Shown here piece after piece: positions 8,937 to 18,225 of a stretch of DNA of 64,000 bases. The notes under the pieces were generated by a model. It had not been told where the DNA came from and made no database searches. It saw only the letters and a program-made list of their open reading frames with translations. The position numbers and the translations under genes are program-made. The stretch spans positions 1 to 64,000 of the forward strand of contig NZ_CABVHU010000016.1 in NCBI RefSeq assembly GCF_902497855.1. The letters are read 5' to 3'. The stretch is from Pseudomonas fluorescens (GTDB lineage Bacteria > Pseudomonadota > Gammaproteobacteria > Pseudomonadales > Pseudomonadaceae). Each line of letters opens with the position of its first letter. The first letter of the stretch is position 1.

Positions 8937-10156
8937 TGAGCGACATTATCCGCCGCGACCCACGCGCCGAATGGATCGCCCGCAACCGCCTGCATCCGCT
9001 GCATGCGGCGATGCAACCGGTGCAACACAGCTGGATGGGGCCTAATGGCGTCATCCGCAAGAATCCCCATGGCATCGGTTTCATCGGTCCCAACGGCATC
9101 AAGCGCATCGACCGCAGCGGCGCCCAGCAGGGCGGGGCGAGCAAACGCTCGGCCGCGGTTGAAGTGCAATTGCCGTTGCATCAGGTGCCTGCACCCGCGT
9201 TCTACATCAGCGTGGTGCCGGACATGGTCGGTGGCCGCTTGAGCAGCCACGACCGCGACTTGCTGGGCCTCGCTCACCAATTGGCGGGCAAGGATGGCGC
9301 GGTATTGGCCGTGGTCTTTGGCGAACACAAGGAAAATGCCTTTGCCACCGCGGGCGTCGATCGCCTGTTGGTGCTGGAAGGTGAGGAATTCAGCGGTTAT
9401 GCACCGGAACAACGGGTCCAGGGCCTGCGGGCTGTGGATAACCAGTTCAGCCCGCGTCATTGGCTGCTGCCTGACAGCCGCAGTGGCGGCGGGGAACTGG
9501 GTCGACGCTTTGCCGCAGCATTGGGCGAACGCCCGGCGACGCGGGTCTGGCAGGTCAAGGATCAGGCGTGCATCGGCCGCGCTGGTGCTGGCTTGCAAGA
9601 CCTCGCACGTCCGGTTGCGCGCTTGATTCTGGCCGCCGTGGAATGCGCCGAGCCGGTCAGCGAAACCCGTCACGAAGTTTTGCCCGTGGAGTTATCCACA
9701 GCCGTCGCCCGTAGTCTGTCGCGCATCGAAGACTTGGGCGCGGTGGCAGTCGATCCGGCGGCCATTCCGATGGCCGAAGCCGAGTTCATTTTCTCCGGCG
9801 GCAATGGGGTCAAGGACTGGGCACTTTTCCACAGGACCGCCGAAGCGTTGGGCGCGACCGAAGGCGCCTCCCGAGTGGCGGTGGATGACGGCTTCATGGC
9901 CCGCGACCGCCAAGTCGGCGCGTCCGGCACCTGGGTTACCGCGCGGGTCTACGTGGCGGTGGGGATTTCCGGGGCGATCCAGCACCTGCAAGGCATCGGT
10001 GCCTGCGACAAGGTGGTGGCGATCAACCTCGACCCTGGCTGCGACATGATCAAACGGGCCGACCTGTCGGTGATCGGCGAGAGCGCCGAGATACTTCAAG
10101 CCTTGATCGCGGCGGTAGAGGCTTACCGCAACGAAGCCAGGCGCGATGCGGCTTAA
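8936..10156 (+). CDS. etfA: Electron transfer flavoprotein, alpha-type subunit
   Basis: A 406-residue ETF alpha-family protein, longer than the usual ~310 because of an N-terminal extension of about 80 residues rich in Arg and Gly. The C-terminal FAD-binding part is intact: GASGTWVTARVYVAVGISGA, HLQGIGACDKVVAINLD and the final DLSVIGES segment. It corresponds to PA5400 and is translationally coupled to dgcB. It should accept electrons from demethylation of dimethylglycine (or sarcosine) and pass them on with EtfB. Two TGTGGATAA-type 9-mers lie within the gene (9433 and 9692), in coding context. Confidence 0.9.
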   Translation: MSDIIRRDPRAEWIARNRLHPLHAAMQPVQHSWMGPNGVIRKNPHGIGFIGPNGIKRIDRSGAQQGGASKRSAAVEVQLPLHQVPAPAFYISVVPDMVGGRLSSHDRDLLGLAHQLAGKDGAVLAVVFGEHKENAFATAGVDRLLVLEGEEFSGYAPEQRVQGLRAVDNQFSPRHWLLPDSRSGGGELGRRFAAALGERPATRVWQVKDQACIGRAGAGLQDLARPVARLILAAVECAEPVSETRHEVLPVELSTAVARSLSRIEDLGAVAVDPAAIPMAEAEFIFSGGNGVKDWALFHRTAEALGATEGASRVAVDDGFMARDRQVGASGTWVTARVYVAVGISGAIQHLQGIGACDKVVAINLDPGCDMIKRADLSVIGESAEILQALIAAVEAYRNEARRDAA

Positions 10157-10171
10157 GGGAAGGAAAGGGTT

Positions 10172-10942
10172 ATGAGCACGAAAATCATCAGCCTGGTGTC
10201 CATCGGCGCCCACCCGACCTCCGGCCGGCCGCGTCGCGCGGAGCAGGATGCGCGGGCGGTGGAACTGGGGTTGCAACTGGCTGGGGATAACCTGCAAGTG
10301 CTGCATGCCGGCGACGTCGCGGAACCGGCGCTGCGCGCTTATCTGGGCATGGGCCTGGAACAGCTGCATGTGCTGGAACAACCGGTCGGCGCCGATGCAT
10401 TGCCCGCATTGACCGCCTATCTGCGTGAAACCGGTGCCCAGGTCGTATTGACCGGCAGCCAGGCGGAAACCGGCGAAGGCTCGGGGATGCTGCCATTCCT
10501 GCTGGCGGAAAGTCTGGGCTGGCCGCTGGTGGTGGGGCTGGCTCAGGTCGAATCCATCGACGGCAGCTCGGCCTTGGTGCTGCAAGCCTTGCCCCGGGGT
10601 CAGCGCCGTCGGTTGAAAGTGCGCTTGCCGTTTCTCGCGACTGTGGATAACGCCGCGCCCAAGCCTCGGCAGAGCGCCTACGGCCCGGCTCGGCGAGGGG
10701 TGCTGCAGGCGGATGAAGTTGAAGTGGTCGATGACGAGTTGCTGGCTGTTGCGACGCTGCAACCGGCCAAACCACGGCCCAAACGCCTGAAGGTGATCAA
10801 GGCCAAGAGCGGTGCGGACCGGATGAAGGCGGCCACGGCCAAGGCCAGTGGCGGCGGTGGGCAGGTGCTTAAAGGCGTCACGGCGCAAGCAGGTGCGGAA
10901 GCAATTCTCAAATTGCTGATCGAAGAAGGCGTGGTCCGCTAG
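10172..10942 (+). CDS. etfB: Electron transfer flavoprotein, beta-type subunit
   Basis: A 256-residue ETF beta-family protein placed 15 bp after etfA with GGAAAGG before its ATG. It shows the family's AMP/FAD-interface segment (LTGSQAETGEGSGMLPFLLA) and a recognisable LPRGQRRRLKVRLPFLATVD region. The C-terminus from about residue 195 is Lys/Ala-rich (PAKPRPKRLKVIKAKSG) and ends in a short helix. It is the partner of the preceding subunit and the last gene of the dgc unit; a REP pair follows. Confidence 0.88.
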   Translation: MSTKIISLVSIGAHPTSGRPRRAEQDARAVELGLQLAGDNLQVLHAGDVAEPALRAYLGMGLEQLHVLEQPVGADALPALTAYLRETGAQVVLTGSQAETGEGSGMLPFLLAESLGWPLVVGLAQVESIDGSSALVLQALPRGQRRRLKVRLPFLATVDNAAPKPRQSAYGPARRGVLQADEVEVVDDELLAVATLQPAKPRPKRLKVIKAKSGADRMKAATAKASGGGGQVLKGVTAQAGAEAILKLLIEEGVVR

Positions 10943-10964
10943 TCAACACTAACACAGATCTAAA

Positions 10965-11055
10965 TGTGGGAGCGAGCCCGCTCGCGAAGGCGGTGGATCA
11001 GTCAGCCTCATCGGCGACTGACCCACCGCTTTCGCGAGCGGGCTCGCTCCCACAG
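10965..11055. repeat. REP pair after etfB
   Basis: TGTGGGAGCGAGCCCGCTCG and its inverse face each other across ~45 bp. The position after the last dgc gene and just before the GNAT gene suggests an mRNA 3'-end structure. Confidence 0.85.
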
Positions 11056-11066
11056 GGGGAAAAGCA

Positions 11067-11633
11067 ATGACAGTTGAATTTCGTTCCGCCGTGCGTGCGG
11101 ATGCGCGGGAAATTGCGCGTTTGTTTCAGATCACATCAGAAGGGGCTGCGGATTATATCTGGAGCCAATTGGCACAGCCCGGCCAGGATCTGCTGGACGT
11201 CGGCGCCAACCGATATGCCCGTGACGACGTGGACTTCTCCTGGCAGAACTGCCTTATCGCACAGGCGAACGACCAGATCATTGGCATGATGCACAGCTAC
11301 GTGATGCGTCACGATCCGCTGGCTACGCCGGTGACCGATCCGGTCCTGGCGCCCTACGCGACGATGGAAATTCCCGACACCCTCTACATTTCCAGCCTGG
11401 CGCTGCATGAGGGCTGGCGCAATCAGGGGCTGGGCAAGCAATTCCTCGCTTACGCCTATGACCGTGCCAACCAGCTCGGCCTCAACGGCTTGAGCCTGAT
11501 CGACTACGCGGCAAACACCGGCGCCCGCCGGTTTTACGAGCGCAATGGCTTCCGTATCGTCGATACCTGCCAGATCACGCCGCACCCGATGATTCGGGTC
11601 ACGGGTGAAGCCTATCTGATGTACCGGCCGTAG
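11067..11633 (+). CDS. GNAT family N-acetyltransferase
   Basis: A 188-residue GCN5-related acetyltransferase. The acetyl-CoA loop is RNQGLGKQFL near residues 118-127 (R/Q-x-x-G-x-G/A pattern), followed by the typical NTGARRFYERNGFR strand-helix. Upstream is GGGGGAAAAGC. The N-terminal part (SEGAADYIWSQLAQPG) resembles a subgroup often found in Pseudomonas near amine-use genes. The acceptor substrate cannot be predicted. It stands alone on the plus strand between two REP pairs. Confidence 0.85.
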   Translation: MTVEFRSAVRADAREIARLFQITSEGAADYIWSQLAQPGQDLLDVGANRYARDDVDFSWQNCLIAQANDQIIGMMHSYVMRHDPLATPVTDPVLAPYATMEIPDTLYISSLALHEGWRNQGLGKQFLAYAYDRANQLGLNGLSLIDYAANTGARRFYERNGFRIVDTCQITPHPMIRVTGEAYLMYRP

Positions 11634-11650
11634 CCGTTACCCACAACCCC

Positions 11651-11740
11651 CTGTAGGAGCTGGCTTGCCAGCGAAAGCGGCGGCACATTCAATATTAATG
11701 GTGACTGATACACCTTCGCTGGCAAGCCAGCTCCTACAGG
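11651..11740. repeat. REP pair after the GNAT gene
   Basis: CTGTAGGAGCTGGCTTGCCA and its inverse enclose ~45 bp that include AATATTAATGG. It follows the GNAT stop codon by about 17 bp. Confidence 0.85.
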
Positions 11741-11743
11741 GAT

Positions 11744-12310
11744 CATTTACCCACAATCCCTGTTAGCGCTTCTGTGGATAACATGTTCGCCCCTCGCTGC
11801 ACCCCATGTAAAACAAGCCCTGCAACCCTTCGTACAAAAAACAACCAGCCTAACTCACGGCTTTCTCGAGCTTTTTCCAGAGGATAAGTTTACTGGCAGG
11901 CTTCTACTTGCCCCCAATCTCTGTTGGCGCTTCTGTGGATAAGATGTTTGCTGTCGGCTGCAGGCTATATAAACCGGGCTTGTCAGGCGTCTGATTAAAA
12001 AACAGTCAAATCGGCGTTTTATTCTGGAATACCTGCTCAAAGCCCGATTTATCGCGGGTTTCCGTGGTTTTCCACAGAGCGGCCATAGTTGCCCCCAAAG
12101 TCTGTTGGCGCTTCTGTGGATAAGGTGTTCGCCATCCTCTGGGGGCCTGGTAAATCGTGGCTTACAGGCTTTAGATCAAAAACTAACCAATAGACGCCAG
12201 GAACCCTGATTTCGGATAAGTCACGGATTTTCTTCGCATTCTGTGAATAAAATTTCCCCCGATTGCACACTTGTCCCCATTAGCTGTGGGTGGAGTTGTG
12301 GATAACTTGT
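11744..12310. repeat. Four decayed ~160-180-bp repeats with DnaA-box-like 9-mers
   Basis: Four imperfect direct repeats, each with a GTTGGCGCTTCTGTGGATAA-like core and TGTTCGCC just after it. The 9-mer TGTGGATAA (complement of DnaA box TTATCCACA) occurs at 11773, 11934, 12115 and 12297, i.e. 161, 181 and 182 bp apart. Later in the units GGCTT..CAGG and (G/T)AT(C/T)AAAAA recur. A fifth box in opposite orientation lies at 12442. The rest of 11640-12717 holds no convincing larger gene. A related unit lies at 57640-57833. Confidence 0.6.
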
Positions 12311-12472
12311 TCGCCAAACCCTGCAAGCCACGGTCCGCATAGGCCTGAACGCAATAGATCAGATTTCATACAGTTCTAAGGCCTGTCTTGACTTCAACCA
12401 GTCACCTGTCTTCACTCACAGGGCACAAGGACAGCCGTCACTTATCCACATCCGGTTCAGGGAGAACGCGCG

Positions 12473-12592
12473 ATGGATAGCCAGCAACATTCTTCGCCTC
12501 CGATTTCCTGCACCACTTGCGTTCCGGCGCCCGCGACTTCGTTGCGTAGACGAATCCATCGCCGGGCCGCGAATCAGCGTGCCCGTCTATAG
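12473..12592 (+). CDS. Possible 39-residue leader peptide
   Basis: An ATG preceded by GGGAGA at 6-bp spacing opens a 40-codon frame ending at TAG (12590-12592). The product would be MDSQQHSSPPISCTTC followed by an Arg-rich tail, with no known family. It lies 125 bp upstream of the GMC oxidoreductase gene on the same strand. The ribosome site is the only support, so it may be chance. Confidence 0.25.
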   Translation: MDSQQHSSPPISCTTCVPAPATSLRRRIHRRAANQRARL

Positions 12593-12717
12593 CGCTTGCC
12601 CCTTCCAATGACACCGGCTTGCTGCCGCTGAGTTCACTCAGTGGCCAGGTATCCGCTCGCCCATCGATTGCAGGCAACCGCAGAGTTGCCCTATCTGCCT
12701 GACAGAGGACAAGTCTC

Positions 12718-15700
12718 ATGACACGGATCGCAACGCCCATCAGCGAGATCAAGGAACATTACGACGTGATCGTCATAGGCTCGGGTTATGGCGGCGGGAT
12801 CGCCGCTTCACGCCTGTCCCGCGCCGGCAAGCGGGTCTGCCTGCTGGAGCGTGGTCGCGAAATGCAGCCCGGTGAATACCCCAACACGATGTTGGCGGCC
12901 ACCGAAGAATTACAGGTGCATGACCCGGACGGCCACATCGGCTCGCGCACCGGTTTGTTTGACCTGCACGTCAACGCGCAGCAGAACGTGGTGGTCGGTT
13001 GCGGCCTGGGCGGGACCTCGCTGATCAACGCCAACGTCGCCCTGGAACCGGAACCCGGGGTGTTCGACGATCCGCGCTGGCCGCTGGCGGTGCGTGAACA
13101 CCGCGACACCTTGCTCAAGGAGGGGTATGCCCGGGCTCGGGAAATGCTCAAGCCCACTCCCTACCCGAGCACCTCACCGGTATTGCCGAAACTCGAAGCC
13201 AACCGGAAGTCGGCGGATTACCTCAAGCAAGGCGCGCATTTCTACCGGCCGCCGATCAACGTGACCTTCGACAAGCTGCCGAACAATCTCAACCATGTCG
13301 GCGTCGAGCAATTGCCTTGCAACCATTGCGGCGACTGCGTCTCGGGCTGCAACAACAAGGCGAAGAACACTACGCTGATGAACTATCTGCCGGACGCCTG
13401 GAACCACGGCGCGGAGATTTTCTGCCAGGCCCAAGTGCGGCATCTGGAGCGAGAGGGCGATGGCTGGATCGTGCACTTCCAGTACCTGGACAGTGGTCGC
13501 GAGAAGTTCTCGGCGCCGACGTTGTTCGTCAAAGCCGACATCGTGGTCGTTTCCGCCGGCACCCTGGGGTCGACAGAGATTCTCCTGCGCTCCCGGGACA
13601 AAGGCCTGGCGATGTCCGGCCAGCTCGGCGAGCACATGAGCGGTAATGGCGACATCCTCGGGTTTGGCCACAATTGTGAACAGCCGATCAATGGCATTGG
13701 ATTCGGCGCACATCCGGCCAAGGAGCTGCAACCGGTCGGGCCGTGCATCACCTCGGTCATCGACATGCGTACCGAAGGTGACTGGCGCAGCCGCATGGTC
13801 ATCGAAGAAGGCTCGATCCCCGGCGCCCTGGGTCGACCAATGGTGCCAAGCATGGCAGGCTTCGCCGAGCTGATCGGCCAACCCACCGACGACAGTTTTA
13901 CCGGCAAGTTGAAGTACAAGGAGCGTGAAGCCGAAAGTTTCCTGCGCGGCCCGTACTACGGTGCGCTGCACAACATGCAGACCTACCTGATCATGAGCCA
14001 CGACGACGGCAAGGGGCGGATGGTGCTGGACAGCAAGGATCAGCTGCGCATCGACTGGCCGGGTGTTGGTGAGCAGGAAAACGTCAAGATCGGCAATGAG
14101 CGGCTGCATCTGAGCACCAAGGCGCTGGGCGGGATCTGGGTCGAAAACCCGATATGGACCACGCTGCTCCAGCACAGCATCGTGTCGGTTCACCCCTTGG
14201 GCGGTTGCGTCATGGGAGAAGACGCGGGGCAGGGCGTGGTCAATCACAAGGGCCAGGTGTTCAGCGGCGACGCCGGCACCGACGTGTATGCGAGTTTGTA
14301 CGTGACCGACGGCGCAGTGATTCCGACGTCCCTGGCGGTCAACCCGCTGCTGACCATCTCCGCTGTAAGCGAACGCAACATGAGCCTGCTGGCCACCGAT
14401 CGCGGGTGGCGGATCGACTACACACTGCCGTCAGCGCCACGCAAACAAGTGGCAGCGCCAACCCTTGGCGTGCAGTTCACCGAAACCATGAAAGGCTATT
14501 TCTCCCGCGCCTTCACCCCGGCACAAAGCACCGACCTGAAAGTGTATGAAGCCGCAGCCAAGCGCGGCGAGACCGATAACTCGCCAATCGACTTCACCCT
14601 CACCATCACCGCCGCCGATCTCAACCGCATGATCAAGGAACCGGAACATGCGGCCACCCTGGTCGGCACGGTCAGCGCGCCGAGCCTGTCACCGCAGCCT
14701 CTGACCGCTAGCAACGGCGTGTTCAACCTGTTCGAGCAGTACCAGCAACAGGTCGGCGTACGCCATATGAACTACGACATGAAGCTGACCGCCGAGGACG
14801 GCAACGACTATTTTTTCAGTGCGTTCAAAACCGTGCCCGAAGACAACGGCGTGCTGAACATCTGGCATGACACCAGCACCCTCTATGTGACGCTCTATCG
14901 CGGACCGGACAAGACTGGCGAGGTCATTGGCACCGGGGTGATGCACATCCATCCGACCGATTTCGCCAAGCAGATGACCACCATGAAGGTGCTCAACGCG
15001 CGCAACGAACGCGAACGCATTGAAGGCCTGGCGCGGTTCGGCAAGTTCTTCGCCGGGATTCTCTGGGAGAGTTACGGCGGGGTGTTTGCGGGCGACATCT
15101 ACTTCAATCCGGACGCGCCGCCACGGCTGAAGCGGCCGCTGGATGCGCCGACGCCAGTGGTGCATTTCTTCGAGACCGAAGACCGCGTCGAGTTGCGCCT
15201 GACCCGCTATCAGGGCGGCAGCAAGGGCCCGGTGATGCTGGTTCACGGCCTGGGTGTGGGCTCGAATATTTTCTCCACCGATACCATCCAGACCAACCTG
15301 CTGGAATACCTGTGCAAGCACGAATATGACGTCTGGCTCCTGGATTTACGGGTCAGCATCCTGCTGCCGGCGAGCAAGCAGGAGTGGAATGGCGACCAGA
15401 TCGCCCAATACGACTTCAAGGCCGCCATCGCGCAGATCCAGCAAGCGACTCAGGCGTCGGACGTGCAATGCGTGGTGCATTGCTACGGCGCGACGACCTT
15501 CTTCATGTCGTTGCTGGCCGGACTGCAGGGCGTGCGTTCGGTGGTCTGTTCGCAAATTGCCGCCGACACGGTGGTTGCCGCGGCCACCGGGCTCAAGGCC
15601 GGTTTGCACCTGCCGGGGATGCTCGATGCGATCGGCATCAAATCCCTCACGGCGTACGCCGACAACAGGGAGAACTGGTTCAACAAACTCTATGACAAGG

Positions 15701-16170
15701 CCCTCAATGGCTACGCGCGGATCGAGGCCCAAGGCTATTGCACCAACCCGGTGTGCCACCGCATCACCTTCATGTATGCATCGCTGTACCGCCACGACAC
15801 GCTCAACGAAACCTTGCACGACAACCTGCACGAGCTGTTCGGCGAGTCGAACATGCACACCTTCGAGCACCTGGCGCTGATCGTGCGCAAAGGGCATCTG
15901 GTGGACTTCAAGGGCGAGGATGTCTACATGCCGCACATCGACCGGCTGAGCATGCCGATCTGCTTCATCAGCGGGGCGGACAACCAGTGCTACCTGCCGC
16001 AAAGCACGCTCAAGACTTACGAACGGGTGTGCAAGGTGCATGGTCCGGAGCGTTACAGCCGGCATGTGGTGCCGGGGTATGGCCATATCGATTGCATGTT
16101 CGGCAAGGATGCCGTGGTCGATGTGTACCCGATCATCCTGCAACACCTGGAGAAAACCGCCCTCGGCTAA
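12718..16170 (+). CDS. GMC oxidoreductase fused to an alpha/beta hydrolase
   Basis: A 1150-residue fusion. Residues 1-~570 are a GMC/cholesterol-oxidase-like flavoprotein with the FAD loop GSGYGGG at 21-27, catalytic His492 in HPLGGCVMG and the late Asn in VNPLLTISA. Within it, Cys201, 204, 207 and 211 (CNHCGDCVSGC) form the CX2CX2CX3C spacing of a 4Fe-4S site. Residues ~590-800 are a domain I do not recognise. Residues ~830-1150 are an alpha/beta hydrolase with GHG-type loop VHGLGVGSN, a nucleophile elbow HCYGA carrying Cys922 rather than Ser, Asp1088 and His1123. AGAGGAC precedes the ATG. An oxidised alcohol or sterol product handed to the hydrolase is a plausible reading; the substrate is unknown. 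A membrane cytochrome c gene follows and may accept the electrons. Confidence 0.88.
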   Translation: MTRIATPISEIKEHYDVIVIGSGYGGGIAASRLSRAGKRVCLLERGREMQPGEYPNTMLAATEELQVHDPDGHIGSRTGLFDLHVNAQQNVVVGCGLGGTSLINANVALEPEPGVFDDPRWPLAVREHRDTLLKEGYARAREMLKPTPYPSTSPVLPKLEANRKSADYLKQGAHFYRPPINVTFDKLPNNLNHVGVEQLPCNHCGDCVSGCNNKAKNTTLMNYLPDAWNHGAEIFCQAQVRHLEREGDGWIVHFQYLDSGREKFSAPTLFVKADIVVVSAGTLGSTEILLRSRDKGLAMSGQLGEHMSGNGDILGFGHNCEQPINGIGFGAHPAKELQPVGPCITSVIDMRTEGDWRSRMVIEEGSIPGALGRPMVPSMAGFAELIGQPTDDSFTGKLKYKEREAESFLRGPYYGALHNMQTYLIMSHDDGKGRMVLDSKDQLRIDWPGVGEQENVKIGNERLHLSTKALGGIWVENPIWTTLLQHSIVSVHPLGGCVMGEDAGQGVVNHKGQVFSGDAGTDVYASLYVTDGAVIPTSLAVNPLLTISAVSERNMSLLATDRGWRIDYTLPSAPRKQVAAPTLGVQFTETMKGYFSRAFTPAQSTDLKVYEAAAKRGETDNSPIDFTLTITAADLNRMIKEPEHAATLVGTVSAPSLSPQPLTASNGVFNLFEQYQQQVGVRHMNYDMKLTAEDGNDYFFSAFKTVPEDNGVLNIWHDTSTLYVTLYRGPDKTGEVIGTGVMHIHPTDFAKQMTTMKVLNARNERERIEGLARFGKFFAGILWESYGGVFAGDIYFNPDAPPRLKRPLDAPTPVVHFFETEDRVELRLTRYQGGSKGPVMLVHGLGVGSNIFSTDTIQTNLLEYLCKHEYDVWLLDLRVSILLPASKQEWNGDQIAQYDFKAAIAQIQQATQASDVQCVVHCYGATTFFMSLLAGLQGVRSVVCSQIAADTVVAAATGLKAGLHLPGMLDAIGIKSLTAYADNRENWFNKLYDKALNGYARIEAQGYCTNPVCHRITFMYASLYRHDTLNETLHDNLHELFGESNMHTFEHLALIVRKGHLVDFKGEDVYMPHIDRLSMPICFISGADNQCYLPQSTLKTYERVCKVHGPERYSRHVVPGYGHIDCMFGKDAVVDVYPIILQHLEKTALG

Positions 16171-16202
16171 TACCCGCGGTGGCTGGAGATTTGTCGCATA
16201 AC

Positions 16203-16294
16203 CTGTGGGAGCGAGCCTGCTCGCGAAAGCGGTGTATCAAACGACGGTGATGTTGACTGCGCCGCCGCCTTCGCGAGCAGGCTCGCTCCCACAG
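16203..16294. repeat. REP pair between the GMC and cytochrome genes
   Basis: CTGTGGGAGCGAGCCTGCTC and its inverse enclose ~50 bp within the 150-bp gap of the three-gene unit. Confidence 0.85.
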
Positions 16295-16329
16295 TGGATT
16301 GTGTTCAGGATTAGAAGGAAATGGATGAC

Positions 16330-18198
16330 ATGGACAGCTACATCCGCTGGTTTCAACGCTTCATCTGGCTAGGCATCGTGATGAACATGGTCTTCGCGAT
16401 CCCGGCGCTGTTCGCCCCGGCGTTGCTGACCTCGATGCTCGGCCTGCCGCCGCAACTCTCCGATCCCTGGCTGGAAAACGCCGGCATGCTGCTGGTCGGC
16501 ATTAGCGTGTTCTACATGCCATCGGGCTTCAACGCGCCGCGGTTCGTGGTGCATTCCTGGTTGTGCGTGCTGACCCGTCTGATCGCCGTGGTGTTCTGGA
16601 TCTACCTGATCAACACCAGCAGCCAGGCACCGGTGTTCGTGCCGATGCTGATGGGCGATCTGAGCATGTTCCTGATCCTGGGGATATTGCTGTACCTGGG
16701 CAGCACACCGGCCAATCGGCCGTTGGCATTGCTCTGTGACGGCTGGCGCGAATGGCGTGCAGGTTGGGCGCTGCGCTGGCAACGGCACAGCTTCAAGGTC
16801 GGCACGTTGATCGTGGTGGCGCTGCTTGGATTCATCGGTTACCAAACCTGGTACCAGATGCTGCGGGTGGTGCCGGCCGAGAAATACGCCTCCGACGAAG
16901 ACCATTACAAATACGCCGCCATCGGTCTGGGCATCGAAGCGCGCATCCCTTACTACTTGTTCGCCGTGCTGCCGCAGATGTGCCCGCAGAAGCTGCCCAA
17001 GCCCGGTGGCTATGAAGTTTTCGGTTTCCTCTATGAAAACGGCAAGGACCTGCCCATCGGCATGGCCAGGCGCCAGATCGGCTACCCCACCGTGGAGCCC
17101 AACTGCGCCCTGTGCCACACCGGTTCCTACCGCGCCACTGCCAGCGACGTCGCCACAGCCGTAGCCACTGCGCCGGCCAACACCCTGCAACTGCAGGCCT
17201 TCCAATGGTTTGCCTACGATTGCGCCAGCGACCCGACATTCACCACCGACGCGGTCATGACCGCGATCAACGGCAAGTTCCAGCTCGGGTTTTTCGAGCG
17301 GCTGTACAACCGTTACCTGATCATCCCGATGGCCAGGAGCGCCTTGCTCAAACAGAAACAGGCCTACGCCTGGCAGAAGCTGCGTCCGCCACAAGGACCC
17401 GGTCGCACCGATACCTTCAACCCGACGAAAATGGTGGTGTTCGGCTTCCCGGATGACTCGACCATCGGCACCGTCGACCTGCCGCAAGTGTGGAACCAGA
17501 AACCCCGGGAATCGTTGTACTTGCACTGGGACGGCAACAACAACGACATCCACGAACGCAACTACGCAGCGGCCATGGCCGTGGGCGCGACGCCGGAATC
17601 GGTGCTGCCGGACAGCTTCAATCGCGTGACCAATTGGTTGCTGGCGACCAAGCCGCCCGCCTGGCCGTTCGCGCTGGATCAGGCCAAGGTTGCCCAAGGC
17701 AAGCCGATCTGGGACCAGAACTGCGCCGCTTGCCATGACTTCGGTCGCACCGACACCGGACAGGTCACCACGAGTATCGACGAACTGGGCACCGACCCCC
17801 ATCGCCTGGACTCGTTTACCACGGGGCTGGTGGCCGCCTTCCACACCTTCAAGAAACCGCCGTTCGACTTCAACGCCTATCGCAAGACCCAGAGCTACAG
17901 CAACACGCCGACCGATGGCATCTGGCTGCGCGCTCCCTACCTGCATAACGGTTCGGTGCCGACCCTGTGGGATTTGCTGCAAGCACCGGAACAGCGGCCA
18001 CAGGTGTTCTTCACCGGTTCCGACGTGTACGACCAGGACAAGGTCGGCTTCGTCACCAGCGGCGCCCAGGCGAAAGCCTCGGCCGACTTCAAATACGACA
18101 CGCGTCTGGAAGGCAATCACAACAGCGGCCACCTGTATGGCACGCAGTTGTCGGACGTCGATAAACGGGCGCTCATCGAGTTCATGAAAACCCTGTGA
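16330..18198 (+). CDS. Membrane-anchored two-haem cytochrome c
   Basis: An N-terminal block of four hydrophobic helices (roughly the first 140 residues) and a fifth near 165-185 is followed by a periplasmic domain with two c-type haem motifs, CALCH and CAACH, about 205 residues apart. A conserved APYLHNGSVPTLWDLL segment near the end matches the cytochrome-c-peroxidase/thiosulfate-oxidase type fold and supplies a distal ligand region. I prefer the ATG at 16330 (622 residues) to 16321 because AGAAGG lies 11 bp before it but only 2 bp before the earlier ATG. It should relay electrons from the neighbouring GMC enzyme to the respiratory chain; that link is inferred from gene order. Confidence 0.85.
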   Translation: MDSYIRWFQRFIWLGIVMNMVFAIPALFAPALLTSMLGLPPQLSDPWLENAGMLLVGISVFYMPSGFNAPRFVVHSWLCVLTRLIAVVFWIYLINTSSQAPVFVPMLMGDLSMFLILGILLYLGSTPANRPLALLCDGWREWRAGWALRWQRHSFKVGTLIVVALLGFIGYQTWYQMLRVVPAEKYASDEDHYKYAAIGLGIEARIPYYLFAVLPQMCPQKLPKPGGYEVFGFLYENGKDLPIGMARRQIGYPTVEPNCALCHTGSYRATASDVATAVATAPANTLQLQAFQWFAYDCASDPTFTTDAVMTAINGKFQLGFFERLYNRYLIIPMARSALLKQKQAYAWQKLRPPQGPGRTDTFNPTKMVVFGFPDDSTIGTVDLPQVWNQKPRESLYLHWDGNNNDIHERNYAAAMAVGATPESVLPDSFNRVTNWLLATKPPAWPFALDQAKVAQGKPIWDQNCAACHDFGRTDTGQVTTSIDELGTDPHRLDSFTTGLVAAFHTFKKPPFDFNAYRKTQSYSNTPTDGIWLRAPYLHNGSVPTLWDLLQAPEQRPQVFFTGSDVYDQDKVGFVTSGAQAKASADFKYDTRLEGNHNSGHLYGTQLSDVDKRALIEFMKTL

Positions 18199-18225
18199 TC
18201 CCACTACGGATGGAGGAATGCGAAC

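Noticed and set aside
11744..12450. Replication origin
   Set aside because: DnaA boxes are ~170 bp apart in decayed repeats, there is no dnaA/dnaN/rpmH neighbourhood, no AT-rich unwinding region, and the same box appears inside coding genes.
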